64,000 nucleotides of DNA, taken from Saprospiraceae bacterium (lineage in GTDB: Bacteria > Bacteroidota > Bacteroidia > Chitinophagales > Saprospiraceae). Of this stretch, positions 36,382-47,694 are shown piece by piece. Position 1 is the stretch's first letter. Each line of letters opens with the position of its first letter. The stretch covers positions 62,001 through 126,000 of the forward strand of contig JADKGI010000009.1 in the NCBI GenBank assembly GCA_016722285.1. The letters are read 5' to 3'. The position numbers and the translations under genes are program-made. Below the pieces are notes generated by a model. The model saw nothing but the letters and a program-made list of their open reading frames with translations. It did not search any database and was not told the DNA's origin.

Positions 36382-38787
36382 ATGATCTCAAATTTTAAAT
36401 TATTAAAAATATCTATACTTTTACTGATAGTCAGTAGTTTAAATGCCCAGTCAAAAAAAGATTTTCTTGAGGCAGCGGATACCGCATTTTCTCAAAAAAA
36501 TTATATTGGCGCATTAGTATATTATGAGGAAGCACAATCATTTGATAAAAATGATGCTGCTGTATTATACAAAACAGCTGAATCAGCCAGGATGTATAAT
36601 GCATACGCATATGCAACCACGAAATATCATCTGTTAATAGATACACTCAAAAACATGGATTATCCCGATGTTACATACCGATTGGGTGAGATGTATCAGA
36701 AACTTGGAAGATATGATGATGCCAACAAGTATTACAATTTATATCTTTCAGAATATTCCAATGCAGATATGAAACTCACAATGGGAGCGCGAAAAGGAAT
36801 ATCATCATCTACCAAAGCTAAAGAATTAATAAAAAGTCCCGATGAATACACTACTGTTACCCGAATGGGTGAAGATATTAATTCGCGGGATGCTGATTTT
36901 GCGGCATCTTACCGCAAGGGAAAAATGTATTTTAGTAGTTTGAAATACGATCCTGTATCTAAAGCTCTCAGATACAAGCAGATAGCAAAAACATTGGTAA
37001 AACCCGACGGTGTCCCTGCAGAACCCTTATCAGGTTTTATCAATAATCGGGACAAATCGGTTGCTAATTTTGCATTTGATTTATCCGGAAATAAAGTGTT
37101 TTACAGTATCTGTGAATATGTAAACGGCTGGAGCCAATCCTGTGAGATTTACTCAAGTGATGTGGATGCTGATGGAAACCTGTCTAATGAAATGAAGTTG
37201 AGTAATCAAATAAATGTGATTGGGGCCAATAACACTCAACCTTCGCCGGGGACTGATGTCATTACCGGCAAGCCGGGATTATACTTTGTTTCCGATAGAG
37301 CCGGCGGAGCCGGAGGTAAAGATATTTGGTTCAGCCAGTTGGAAAATGATAGCTATGCAGAGCCTGTAAACGTAAAAGCAGTAAATACTGAAATGGATGA
37401 AATTACTCCATTTTATTTTGGATCATCCAACACTTTATTTTTTAGCTCAGAGGGATATGAAGGATTCGGGGGATTTGATGTTTTTAGTTATTCTACCCGT
37501 TCAGATGTGCCGGTGCTGCTACCTGCACCTACTAATACCAGTATGAACGATATGTATTATTTTCTGGACCCTGAAGGAAATAAGGGATATCTAACTTCTA
37601 ATCGGGAAGGTTCAAGATATCAATATGAAACATATGAGGCTTGCTGCATGGATATTTATGATGTTAATGTTAATACGGATATATATCTCGATGTTCTTAC
37701 TTTTTTGAAAGCTGACGGATCTGATCTCTATGGTACCACAATCTGTTTGATTGATGAAGATACTGGAAAGGAGATAAAATGTTTTTTAAACGGTCCACTT
37801 GAAAACAAACAATCATTTATTTTATCACCTAACCGAAATTACAGAATCGTCGGGACAAAAGACGGATATACCACAGCTACAGAAACTTTCAGGACAACAC
37901 CAGCAGATCGAAAGCTGGTCAAGAAATTATATCTGGCTCCTGATATTATAAATCTTGAAGTATTTACTTTCGACGACATCAGTAGAGAGGCGTTGATTGG
38001 TACAACCGTTACCCTTACTGATCTCAGCAATGGTAATACTAAAGAAATAGTCATAACCAATACCAAAGGAAATGATTATAAATTTGACATAATACGGGGA
38101 AGGAGTTACAAAGTCACAGCCACCAAAGATGGATATACATCTGCCAGTGAAACCTTCAATACTGCAGGTGCAACTGGAACTATAAGGAAAAATCTGTACT
38201 TACATTCATTTGTTCCGATTTCGCTTTACTTTGACAATGATTATCCAAATCCAAGAAGCAAATCTGCATTTACATCTGCCAGTTATGATAAACTTTCAAA
38301 CGATTACCTAAAGAGACAGTCTGACTATATCACTAGATATACTGAACCTCTTAGTGAAAGCGAAAAGCTGGCAGCCACGAATAGTATAGAGTCGTTCTTC
38401 CAAAAAGATGTCAAGATGGGTAACGAAAAGTTTAAGGTTGTACTGGATTATTTAATCAAAGTGCTGGAAAGAGGAGATAAGATTGAACTGGAATTAAGAG
38501 GTTTTGCTTCACCCAGAGCAAAAACATTTTACAACAAAATATTGAGTAAAAGAAGGATCAACTCAGTTAAAAATGATATCATGGCATATAATAATGGAGC
38601 TTTGAAAAAATTTATAAAAAGCAAATCTCTTACTTTTAAAGATGTTTCATTAGGAGAATCTCAAGCCAAACCTTATGTAAAAGATGATTTGAAAGACGAG
38701 AGAAATTCTATATATAATCTTGATGCAGCAAAAGAAAGAAGGGTTGAAATTGTGAAAATCAACTATATAAACAGTATTGTTAAATAG
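36382..38787 (+). CDS. OmpA-like protein with TPR, PD40/WD40-like and regulatory domains
   Basis: 801 residues. Signal peptide ending SLNAQ; TPR repeats at ~25-130 (ALVYYEEAQSFDKNDAAVLY); a PD40/WD40-like propeller at ~160-430 (GLYFVSDRAGGAGGKDIWF); two carboxypeptidase-regulatory-like modules (YRIVGTKDGYTTATETF and YKVTATKDGYTSASETF) at ~450-620; a C-terminal OmpA-like peptidoglycan-binding domain with LELRGFASPRA, KRRINSV and AAKERRVEIV. This is the layout of the peptidoglycan-tethering proteins that accompany PorP/SprF. It sits between porP and the giant surface protein, 45 and 19 bases away, so it belongs to one export/anchoring unit. Confidence 0.92.
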   Translation: MISNFKLLKISILLLIVSSLNAQSKKDFLEAADTAFSQKNYIGALVYYEEAQSFDKNDAAVLYKTAESARMYNAYAYATTKYHLLIDTLKNMDYPDVTYRLGEMYQKLGRYDDANKYYNLYLSEYSNADMKLTMGARKGISSSTKAKELIKSPDEYTTVTRMGEDINSRDADFAASYRKGKMYFSSLKYDPVSKALRYKQIAKTLVKPDGVPAEPLSGFINNRDKSVANFAFDLSGNKVFYSICEYVNGWSQSCEIYSSDVDADGNLSNEMKLSNQINVIGANNTQPSPGTDVITGKPGLYFVSDRAGGAGGKDIWFSQLENDSYAEPVNVKAVNTEMDEITPFYFGSSNTLFFSSEGYEGFGGFDVFSYSTRSDVPVLLPAPTNTSMNDMYYFLDPEGNKGYLTSNREGSRYQYETYEACCMDIYDVNVNTDIYLDVLTFLKADGSDLYGTTICLIDEDTGKEIKCFLNGPLENKQSFILSPNRNYRIVGTKDGYTTATETFRTTPADRKLVKKLYLAPDIINLEVFTFDDISREALIGTTVTLTDLSNGNTKEIVITNTKGNDYKFDIIRGRSYKVTATKDGYTSASETFNTAGATGTIRKNLYLHSFVPISLYFDNDYPNPRSKSAFTSASYDKLSNDYLKRQSDYITRYTEPLSESEKLAATNSIESFFQKDVKMGNEKFKVVLDYLIKVLERGDKIELELRGFASPRAKTFYNKILSKRRINSVKNDIMAYNNGALKKFIKSKSLTFKDVSLGESQAKPYVKDDLKDERNSIYNLDAAKERRVEIVKINYINSIVK

Positions 38788-38806
38788 ATATAAAAGAATA
38801 ATAAAG

Positions 38807-41800
38807 ATGAAGACTCATATATTTAAGACATTCAGATTAATAGCCTTACTATTTATTTTGTTTCATCTTTCATCTGATGTGCATGCACACATCATTGGAG
38901 GGATTTGTCATATAAACATATCAGCGGAGATCAGTATGAGATAACCCTTACATTGAGGAGAGATTGCAATTTAGGCCAGGTCGATTTTGACAATCCGGCA
39001 TCAATTGGTTTATATTCTGCGACAACCAATGTTTTTTTCCGTGAAATCAGAATTCCATTTGTGGAGAGTGATACAGTTGGTAATATCCTGATAGCTGATT
39101 GTGGATTCCAGGGGTCAGTTGTTTGTGTTCAGACGACTACGTATAAAACTATTCAGACGTTACCTGTCATTCCCGGAGGTTACATTATAGCCTATCAGCG
39201 ATGTTGCAGAAATGGGTCTTTAAACAATGTAATAAATCCATTGGAGTCCGGTTCGACAGAGTGGGTCGAAATATCAGAAAGAGCATTAATGCAGGGCAAT
39301 AGCTCGCCTACGTTTAAGAATTGGCCGGATGTATATATATGCGCCAATAAACCACTGGTATTTGATCATTCAGCGTCTGAAAGTGATGGAGACTCTCTTG
39401 TATATAAAATTTGTACTCCTTTTGATGGCGGAACTATACAATTTCCACAACCACAACCACCATCTAATCCTCCTTACAATGTAATCCAGTGGAGAAACCC
39501 TTACACCCTGAGCGATATGATGGGCGGAACCCCTTTGGTCATCAATCCAAAAACAGGTGTCATTACTGCAAATCCAAATCTCGTTGGGCAGTTTCTGATC
39601 GGTGTCTGCGTAGAGGAATATAGAAACGGGGTTTTAATGGCCACAGTAAGACGTGATTTTCAATACAACGTTAGAGTATGTAACGAACCATTGGTTGCAG
39701 ATTTTGATGCTGTAGTCAATAATCCATGTGATAGCTTATCCTATGTATTTACAAATAAAACCAACAACGCATCCAGCTTTGAATGGAATTTTAATTTTCC
39801 TTCAAAAGAAGCTAAGTATATTTCTACTTTAGAAAATCCACTGTTTAGATTTGAAAAAGCAGGCATATATACGGTACGATTGCTGGTAAGATCAAGTCAG
39901 GGAGCTTGTGATGCTACCATATTAAAAGAAATAGAAGTGAGGAGTGGAGGAGATTTTCCAAGCCTTAATCTGACATCTTCTGCATTAAATCTATGTCCCG
40001 GCGTAAAGGCAAACCTACTATTGATGACGGATAGTATAAATAAATATCAATGGTCTCCATTGGAAGGGCTTGATTTATCAAATCCAACTAACCCTATATT
40101 TACAGGAGGCAAATCAGCCGATTATAACGTAACTGTAACTAATGCAAATAATTGCTCGAGCACCGGGACGATTTCGATTGTGGTAAAACCTGCGACGCCG
40201 ATTCTAACTATCATAGGAAACAGAAATGTTTGTGATAGTGTAAATCTGAATGTATCGGGGGGTAATGGTATATTTGAGTGGAGCAACACATCTTCATTCA
40301 ATGGTATTATAAGTAACACATCATCCCTAAAAGTTTTGATTTCCGGTAGTTCAGCCAAGTATTTTGTTAGGTCTGTGGGAGCGGATTGTGGTGATGTAAC
40401 TGATTCTGTAACGGTAATTAATCAAACAATACAATTAACTTATCCGGAGAATGCTGTCATTTGTAAGGGAACAGAAAAAGAAATATTTATAAATAAACTA
40501 AATCTATCCCACAATCTGACTTACACTTCAGCTGACCCACATATTGTAAGTATTAATGGCAACATCATTACAGTCCAGTCTTTGGACAGTGACAGCTCAA
40601 CATTTATTTTAAACGTAAGAGTTACCAATCAATATAATTGTTCTCAAGACATAAGTATTGCATTTGAAATAATATCACCCGTGAAAATATCCGGGGACAA
40701 AGATATATGCAATGATATAGTCTCTCTCCAGGCAACAGGCGGGAACGGAAATTTTGAATGGAGCAACACCAGGGAATTTACCAATATAATAAGTACAAAA
40801 GCTTTGCTCGAAACAACATTAAAAAATGTAAGTGAGACTTTTTATGTAAGGCATACAAGTCCGGAATGCAAAGAATTTATTGATTCTGTCACAGTAACCA
40901 ACCAAAGTATAAATATTACTTTTCCTGCGAATGCAATATTATGCAGTGGTAGTACAAAGATCTCATAATTACAAATAATACAGCGGCGCACAGTCTGACT
41001 TATACTTCCAGCGACCCACATATAGTCAGTATAAATGGCAACACCATTACAGTGCAATCTTTGGAAGGAGATGGCACATCATTTACATTAGGTTTGACCA
41101 TTACGAACCAATATAATTGTTCCAAGAACATTAGCATTGCATTTGAAATAATATCACCCGTGAAAATATCGGGGGACAAAGATATATGCAATGATATAGT
41201 CTCTCTCCAGGCAACAGGCGGGAACGGATATTTTGAATGGAGCAACACCAGAGAATTTACCAATATAATAAGTACAAAAGCTTTGCTCGAAACAACATTA
41301 AAAAATGTAAGTGAGACTTTTTATGTAAGGCATACAAGTCCGGAATGCAAAGAATTTATTGATTCTGTCACAGTAACCAACCAAAGTATAAATATTACTT
41401 TTCCTGCGAATGCAATATTATGCAGTGGTAGTACAAAAGATCTCATAATTACAAATAATACAGCGGCTCACAGTCTGACTTATACTTCCAGCGACCCGCA
41501 TATAGTCAGTATAAATGGCAACACCATTACAGTGCAATCTTTGGAAGGAGATGGCACATCATTTACATTAGGATTGACCATTACGAACCAATATAATTGT
41601 TCCAAGAACATTAGCATTGCATTTGAAATAATATCACCCGTGAAAATATCGGGGGACAAAGATATATGCAATGATATAGTCTCTCTCCAGGCAACAGGCG
41701 GGAACGGAAATTTTGAATGGAGCAACACCAGAGAATTTACCAATATAATAAGTACAAAAGCTTTGCTTGAAACAACATTAAAAAATGTAAGTGAGACTTT

Positions 41801-44212
41801 TTATGTAAGGCATACAAGTCCGGAATGCAAAGAATTTATTGATTCTGTCACAGTAACCAACCAGAGCATAAATATAACCTACCCGACCACGGGAAACATA
41901 TGCAAAGATGGCACAAAAGATATAACCATCACCAATAATGTTAGTGATCATGCTCTGGTATATACTTCTTCAGACCCTCACGTAGTGTCCATTTTAAACA
42001 ATGTGGTAAAAATTGAAACATTGCCATCTGATGGGGCCACATTTACTGTAAATCTTCAAGTCTTAAATCAATATAATTGCAGGAAGGATATCAGTATAGT
42101 CCTGCAGGTAATATCTCCTGTCAAAATCTCCGGTAGTAATGACATTTGTGATGAAAAGGTTAAACTTACGGTAACGGGAGGAGCAGGAGGTTATCAGTGG
42201 AGTAATACCAGCGATTTTATTCAGATCATTGGCCAAACTAATGTATTGGAGGTAAATTTAACTTTATTGACCCAGACATTTTTTGTGAGATCAACAGGAT
42301 CAGCGTGTACCAAAAATTTGGATTCTATTAAAGTAACAAATCAAAGCATTAGAGTTAATGTTCCAGACGGTGGTAATATATGCAAAGGCTCAACAAAAGA
42401 AGTGACTATAGCAGGGGAAGTGTGACAAATCAATATAACTGCACTAAGCCAATAAGCATTTTATTCAGAATTAAAGATCAGAAACCTGTCACTTTTAAAG
42501 CAGAACTCTTATCCTGCAATGATTTTACGATGTGTTTCAAAACCGATGGTACTTATGAAGGTAAAATTTTGTGGAATTTCGGTTCAGGACTTGAAATAGA
42601 TACATCTACGCAAGCAACTCCGTGCTTTAAGTATAATAATTCTGGAAAATATCAGGTCACACTGACGAATTTGAATGCAGAATGTCCTTTCATAAAAGAA
42701 TCTGCTGAAATTACTGTTCCGGAGATTGGGGATTCCATTGTAACTGTAAGTATAAAGCAGGACATTTGCCAAAACTCGGACGTGTGCTTCAGTATTACCG
42801 GTAAATATTTCGGAAACTTAAAATGGGACTTTGGCAACCCTGCAAGTACATCAAATTCTGCAACTTCTCCAGATCCATGTCATACTTTTACTGCAGCAGG
42901 CTCCTATATAGTCTCATTAAAAAGTGAAAATACAGTTTGCCCATTTAAGGAAGTAAAAACAAACATAACTGTTACACCAAAGTTTGTAGTCAACCCACTT
43001 GCGAATCAAACCGTATGCGAAGGAAAAGATGCCACTTTAAATGCCTCATCCAATGATTCACTGGCAACCTATAGTTGGTTTGATGCTACAGGAAAACTAT
43101 TAGGTACCGGTAAAAGTCTTACAGTAAATCCGATGACGGCTATGGATATTACGTTGATCGGCTTAAATAATAAAGGATGCAAAGACTCAACAAAAGTCAT
43201 GATCAGCACTTTCAAATTTAACTATACTGTAGATCTGCCGAAGGTATATTGTCCAAAGACAGACTATCAGATAAAGCTGGTGATAGCCAATCCTGAAAAT
43301 TATACCTATGTTTGGACTCCAACTGACATCATAGTCAATGGCGGAACCACCAATCAACCCATTTTTATGGCAGCAACGGGTAAAACAATTAAGGTGGTAA
43401 TAACCAATAAAGCAACAGGTTGTAGCGAGACCAGAGAAATTACTCCAGTCATTGAAGCCCCTCTTATTTATAGTTTTTCGGGTACACTTTGTAATGACCA
43501 ATCTTCGACACTTAATTTGAATATTACTAACTCAAGCAATTATACCTATGTCTGGTCCCCAACTACAGCAATAGTATCCGGTGGTACGACAAACAGCCCT
43601 GTAGTGAAAGTGACACAGGGTCAAGTGCTGAAAGTACTGGTAACCAATAAAACAACAGGCTGTGCAGAAGAACTAAGCTATACTGCTCAGGTACTTCCGC
43701 AAGTGACGGTGACTTTTACAGAACCCAACATCGAGATAAAACAAGGTGCCAGCACGGATATCTCAGTTAAAAACCCATTGACGGGGGGTACTTATACATG
43801 GAGTACCGGCGAGAAGGGTACATCTATTAAAGTGACTCCATTTAATACCACAACTTATACGGTTACAGTAAGTGATACTAATGGGTGTACTGGTTCAGGC
43901 CAGATTACTGTCAATGTCAGAGTGATTCCGTGTTCTGATAAAGATGAATATTTACCTAATGCCTTTACACCAAATGGAGATGGCAAAAATGATATCTTAT
44001 ATGTAAAATCTAATGCAATCACTGAATTGGAATATGTAATTTTCAATAGGTGGGGTCAGGAAATGTTTAGTACTAACAATATAAATGAAGGTTGGGACGG
44101 AAGATATCAGGGACGGGAGATGTCGCCTGATGTGTATGCATATTATATCAAAGGCACTTGTCTGAATGGAGACAAATTTATTAAAAAAGGAAATGTGAGT
44201 TTATTGAGGTAG
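38807..44212 (+). CDS. Giant repetitive surface protein with type B (CHU_C) sorting domain, three frameshifts
   Basis: About 1,800 residues when joined. Signal peptide MKTHIFKTFRLIALL...; then AHIIGG, a GG-D frame slip at G3 38900-38902, and LSYKHISGDQYEITL with RDC, an N-terminus common in large Bacteroidota surface proteins. Next a PKD domain, then ~160-residue Ig-like modules in tandem, more PKD-like domains, and a C-terminal LPNAFTPNGDGKNDIL...VIFNRWGQEMF gliding-motility/T9SS type B domain. Frameshifts: 38900, 40956-40958 (A3 where the next copies have A4) and ~42411-42425, where ~40 residues of a module also seem to be missing. It would be exported by T9SS and held at the surface, as adhesin or motility factor (inference). 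Confidence 0.88.
40681..42119 (+). repeat. Three 480-bp tandem repeats encoding 160-residue Ig-like modules
   Basis: Units start at 40681, 41160 and 41640, each opening GTGAAAATATCSGGGGAC. The first two are ~98-99% identical; the first is one base short at 40956-40958. The third diverges in its second half. A more distant module precedes (from ~40198) and a truncated one follows (~42120). The high identity points to recent duplication or gene conversion. Confidence 0.9.
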
Positions 44213-44266
44213 TGAGATGCGAATCGTTCAAAATATTGGTTAGATTATTTTGAAATTTCATTGATA

Positions 44267-44310
44267 AAATTAAAAGGACAAAATGGAGAGCCATTTTGTC
44301 CTTTTAATTT
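44267..44310 (+). terminator. Perfect 20-bp stem terminator after the surface-protein operon
   Basis: AAATTAAAAGGACAAAATGG (44267-44286), loop AGAG, and the exact complement at 44291-44310. It lies ~55 bases after the stop of the giant gene and ends in T-rich sequence. Confidence 0.85.
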
Positions 44311-44510
44311 ATATTTCTTATTTTTTGCTACATTTTATTTCCTACTCCCATTCTAAAGGTATGAATCTGATGTTGTTTCATTATCTCTAAAAGATTTTTG
44401 AATAAAACTATTTACACTAAAAAATAGAGAATCTATCCATAAATTAAGTTCGTATTTTTTTATATTTAATTTGTATCCTGTTCATTAATAGTATTTGGTA
44501 ATATTTTATT

Positions 44511-44518
44511 TAATTTTG
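44511..44518 (+). promoter_or_regulatory. Bacteroidota -7 element for the TPR gene
   Basis: TAATTTTG matches TAnnTTTG, 41 bases before the ATG at 44560, in the spacer after the strong terminator. Confidence 0.5.
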
Positions 44519-44559
44519 CGTTTTAATAATTATTATCGGATTCAATTAATTGAGTAAAG

Positions 44560-47500
44560 ATGAAAATCATTCTTAGTACCCTTTTTTCAATATCACTTTC
44601 ATGTATATTAACAGGACAGGAAAGCAGTATATATACAGATAAACTGAAGATGTATAGACAGGCGAGGGATTTTTTTGACCACAATCTGTATGGCCCGGCA
44701 AGATTTTTTAATGATAAATTTATTCATCAGGTTCACCCAATATCAGAGGATGATTTTACTTTGTTGAGAGACGATGCAGGAGCTATGAGCGCCGTATCGG
44801 GACTTAGATTGGATCTGCCCAGTGGTGAAAATGAACTGCTTACGTTTATCACCCGAAAATACCCGGACCCATCTACATCACCTGCGATCCTCGAATTAGG
44901 CAGTTATTATTACAATAAAAAGTGGTTTAAAAAGTCAGTTGATATTTATGGGATGATGAAATTTGATGACCTGCCCGAATATGACATGTCTGAAGCTAGT
45001 TTTAAAAAAGGGTATTCCCATTTTGCGATTAAGGAATTTAAAGAAGGAAAATCAGAATTGGCCCGAACCAAAGAAATTAGAAATTCATTTTATTATCCGT
45101 CTAATTATTACTATGGTCTCTGCGATTATTTTACAGGTAATTATTCGGGTGCTGTCAATGCTTTTGAGCGGGTGAAAGATTCTGAAACTTATCGTTCTTT
45201 TGTACCATATTATATAACACAGATTTACTTTGCACAAAATAATTCTGATAAGGTCATTTCTTACGGCGAGGAATCACTAAAGGACATAGAATTAAGAAAT
45301 AGAAAAGAAATCAGACAATTGATCGGGCAGTCTTATTTTAAAAAAGGAAATTTTGACAAGGCTTTACCTCATCTGGAATTTTATGAGGCTAATACTGATA
45401 AACTTACGATCGAAGAATTTTACCAATTGGGATTTACCCAATATCAGCTGAAAAAATATGAATCTGCTATAGAAAATCTTCGTGAGCTACATTTACTCGA
45501 TACAAAACTGGGCCAATTGGTTAACTACTATCTCGCAGATTGTTATTACAAGACAGGTGACTTAGTGTCGGCGCGAGCATTCAAGAAAGTTTCTCAAATG
45601 ACTTATGAAAAAAAGATGCAGGAAGAAGCGACTTTTAATTATGGGAAATTATCAGCAGAGTCCGGGTTCGAAAGAGAGGCCATCAATACTTTTGTGAAAA
45701 TAGACAAAAATTCTGCTTATTTTAAGGAGGCAGACAACATCATTACGGACTTGCTTGAAAATATGAGTGATTATGTCGCTGTTTTACAAATCATTGAATC
45801 TATACCGTCGCCGACAGAAAGGATAAAAACAGCATATCAGACTGTTGCTTTAAAATATGCTATGCAATTATACAATAGCGGGCAGGCAGACGAAGCTCTA
45901 AAATACTTTGAGAAGTCAAAAAAGTATAATTTGAGTAAAATTGTTCAGGCTCAGAATACATTCTGGATAAGTCAGATCCAGCATGAAAAAGGCAATTATA
46001 TGGGTTCCATTAAAGGTTTTGATGATTACTTTGATATTTCAAATGGCCTCATCGGCATGCCGGATGAGTCATCACCATTAAGCGGACACTACACACAGGG
46101 ATATAATTATCTGATGCTAAAAGATTTTAACAATGCCGAAAAAAGTTTTAAAAATTCAATCGTAGGATTTAATATCAATTCCGGTATGCTGAAAAGTAAA
46201 GAATTGCTCAATGAAATCTGGCCTGATGCTTTGGTCCGGGCTGGTGATTGTCTTTTCAAAAACAGGAAATATCAGGAAGCCATTACATATTATGATCAGG
46301 CTATCAAAAAGCAAAAAGGCAGTTTTGTTTATGCCATGTATCAGAAAGCATTGATTCAGGGATTGTCCGGTGATCCTTATGAAAAAATACTGACATTGAA
46401 GGAAATCATCAAATCCTATCCAACATCAGACTTTGCGGATGAAGCGTTCATGCAACTTGGGGATACATATTTTGTATTGAATAATATAGAAAACGCTTAC
46501 AGTTCTTTTAGTGATCTGGTGACAAAATATAAAAACAGCCCATTAAAAAATGGGGCATACCTTAAACTTGGCCTTCTGGCATATAATAAAGGTGATCTGA
46601 ATACATCAATAAGCAATTACAAAGCTGTATTTCAAAATAATCCATCAGCCAGAGAAGCAGAAAGTGCATTATTGGGACTTCAGGAGATTTATATACATGA
46701 TATGGGAAAGGCTGAAGAATATGTAGCATTTGTAAGTTCATTGCCGGGATATAAGATTACAGATTCAGCAGCAGATTCATTAGCATATATGGTGGGAGTC
46801 ATTCGGTATAATGAAGGCCAATATGACAAAGCAATAGATGGTTTCAACAATTATATCTCAAAATATCCAAATGGAATCAACAGGATCAAGGCATATTATT
46901 ATCGAGGCGAATCATTTACGCTTGTTAAAAAGTATGCGGAGGCACTGGAAGATTATGAACGACTTATCAAACTTGGAAACTCAGAGTTTTATATTCAGGC
47001 ACTCAGGAAATCGGCGTTGATATCCTACAACTACACACAAACTTTTGACAAATCATACCAATATTACGACTTATATTATAGTGCAATCTCAGATGAAGAT
47101 GAAAAGTATAAAGCAGCATTGGGTGCTTTGAGAAGTGCTTTCCGTATTGCAAATACAGATGGTGTCAAAAAGTATGGCAATCTGGTATCGAATAATAAAA
47201 AAGCAGATAATGAAGAAAAAGTAGCAGCCCTTTACTATCTCGGTAAAACCTGGTATAAGGAAAACAATCTTGAGAATGCAACCACTTCCTTTGCAGTAAT
47301 AGGTGATCAGATAAATAATAATCAGGCAGCTGAAGCCAGATACTTGTTAGCAGAAATTTTATTTAAGCAAAACCAGCCAGATAAAGCAGAAAAACAATGC
47401 AATCTTGCAAATGATAAAAACGCTTCATACCCATACTGGATAGCAAAAAGTCTGGTGCTTATGTCCGACATTTATGTCGGCAGAAAGGATTTGTTTAATG

Positions 47501-47670
47501 CAAGAGCTGCTCTGGAAGCAATAATTGAAAACTTTAAGGATGATTCAGATTTGCAAACAATAGCCAAGGAAAAACTGAAAATAGTTGAAGAAATGGAAAA
47601 GCAAAAAAACAGAATCAAAGCACCTTCCAATAGTCTGATAGAATTCCATTCAGGCGGAATTGAGAAGTAA
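44560..47670 (+). CDS. Large exported TPR-repeat protein
   Basis: 1,036 residues. Signal peptide (LSTLFSISLSCILTG), then TPR-type helical repeats along nearly the whole length (for example FKKGNFDKALPHLEFYEANT, AIDGFNNYISKYPNGI, ALEDYERLIKLGN). The pattern is that of YbgF/BamD-like TPR scaffolds in the periplasm. It is followed after 24 bases by a beta-barrel gene, so the two probably form an envelope complex. Function is not known; a role in outer-membrane assembly or secretion is only suggested. Confidence 0.9.
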   Translation: MKIILSTLFSISLSCILTGQESSIYTDKLKMYRQARDFFDHNLYGPARFFNDKFIHQVHPISEDDFTLLRDDAGAMSAVSGLRLDLPSGENELLTFITRKYPDPSTSPAILELGSYYYNKKWFKKSVDIYGMMKFDDLPEYDMSEASFKKGYSHFAIKEFKEGKSELARTKEIRNSFYYPSNYYYGLCDYFTGNYSGAVNAFERVKDSETYRSFVPYYITQIYFAQNNSDKVISYGEESLKDIELRNRKEIRQLIGQSYFKKGNFDKALPHLEFYEANTDKLTIEEFYQLGFTQYQLKKYESAIENLRELHLLDTKLGQLVNYYLADCYYKTGDLVSARAFKKVSQMTYEKKMQEEATFNYGKLSAESGFEREAINTFVKIDKNSAYFKEADNIITDLLENMSDYVAVLQIIESIPSPTERIKTAYQTVALKYAMQLYNSGQADEALKYFEKSKKYNLSKIVQAQNTFWISQIQHEKGNYMGSIKGFDDYFDISNGLIGMPDESSPLSGHYTQGYNYLMLKDFNNAEKSFKNSIVGFNINSGMLKSKELLNEIWPDALVRAGDCLFKNRKYQEAITYYDQAIKKQKGSFVYAMYQKALIQGLSGDPYEKILTLKEIIKSYPTSDFADEAFMQLGDTYFVLNNIENAYSSFSDLVTKYKNSPLKNGAYLKLGLLAYNKGDLNTSISNYKAVFQNNPSAREAESALLGLQEIYIHDMGKAEEYVAFVSSLPGYKITDSAADSLAYMVGVIRYNEGQYDKAIDGFNNYISKYPNGINRIKAYYYRGESFTLVKKYAEALEDYERLIKLGNSEFYIQALRKSALISYNYTQTFDKSYQYYDLYYSAISDEDEKYKAALGALRSAFRIANTDGVKKYGNLVSNNKKADNEEKVAALYYLGKTWYKENNLENATTSFAVIGDQINNNQAAEARYLLAEILFKQNQPDKAEKQCNLANDKNASYPYWIAKSLVLMSDIYVGRKDLFNARAALEAIIENFKDDSDLQTIAKEKLKIVEEMEKQKNRIKAPSNSLIEFHSGGIEK

Positions 47671-47694
47671 TATTCATCATAATATATATTAAAA

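Noticed and set aside
40681..42119. CRISPR-like repeat
   Set aside because: The units are 480 bp, in frame and coding; no short repeats with spacers.
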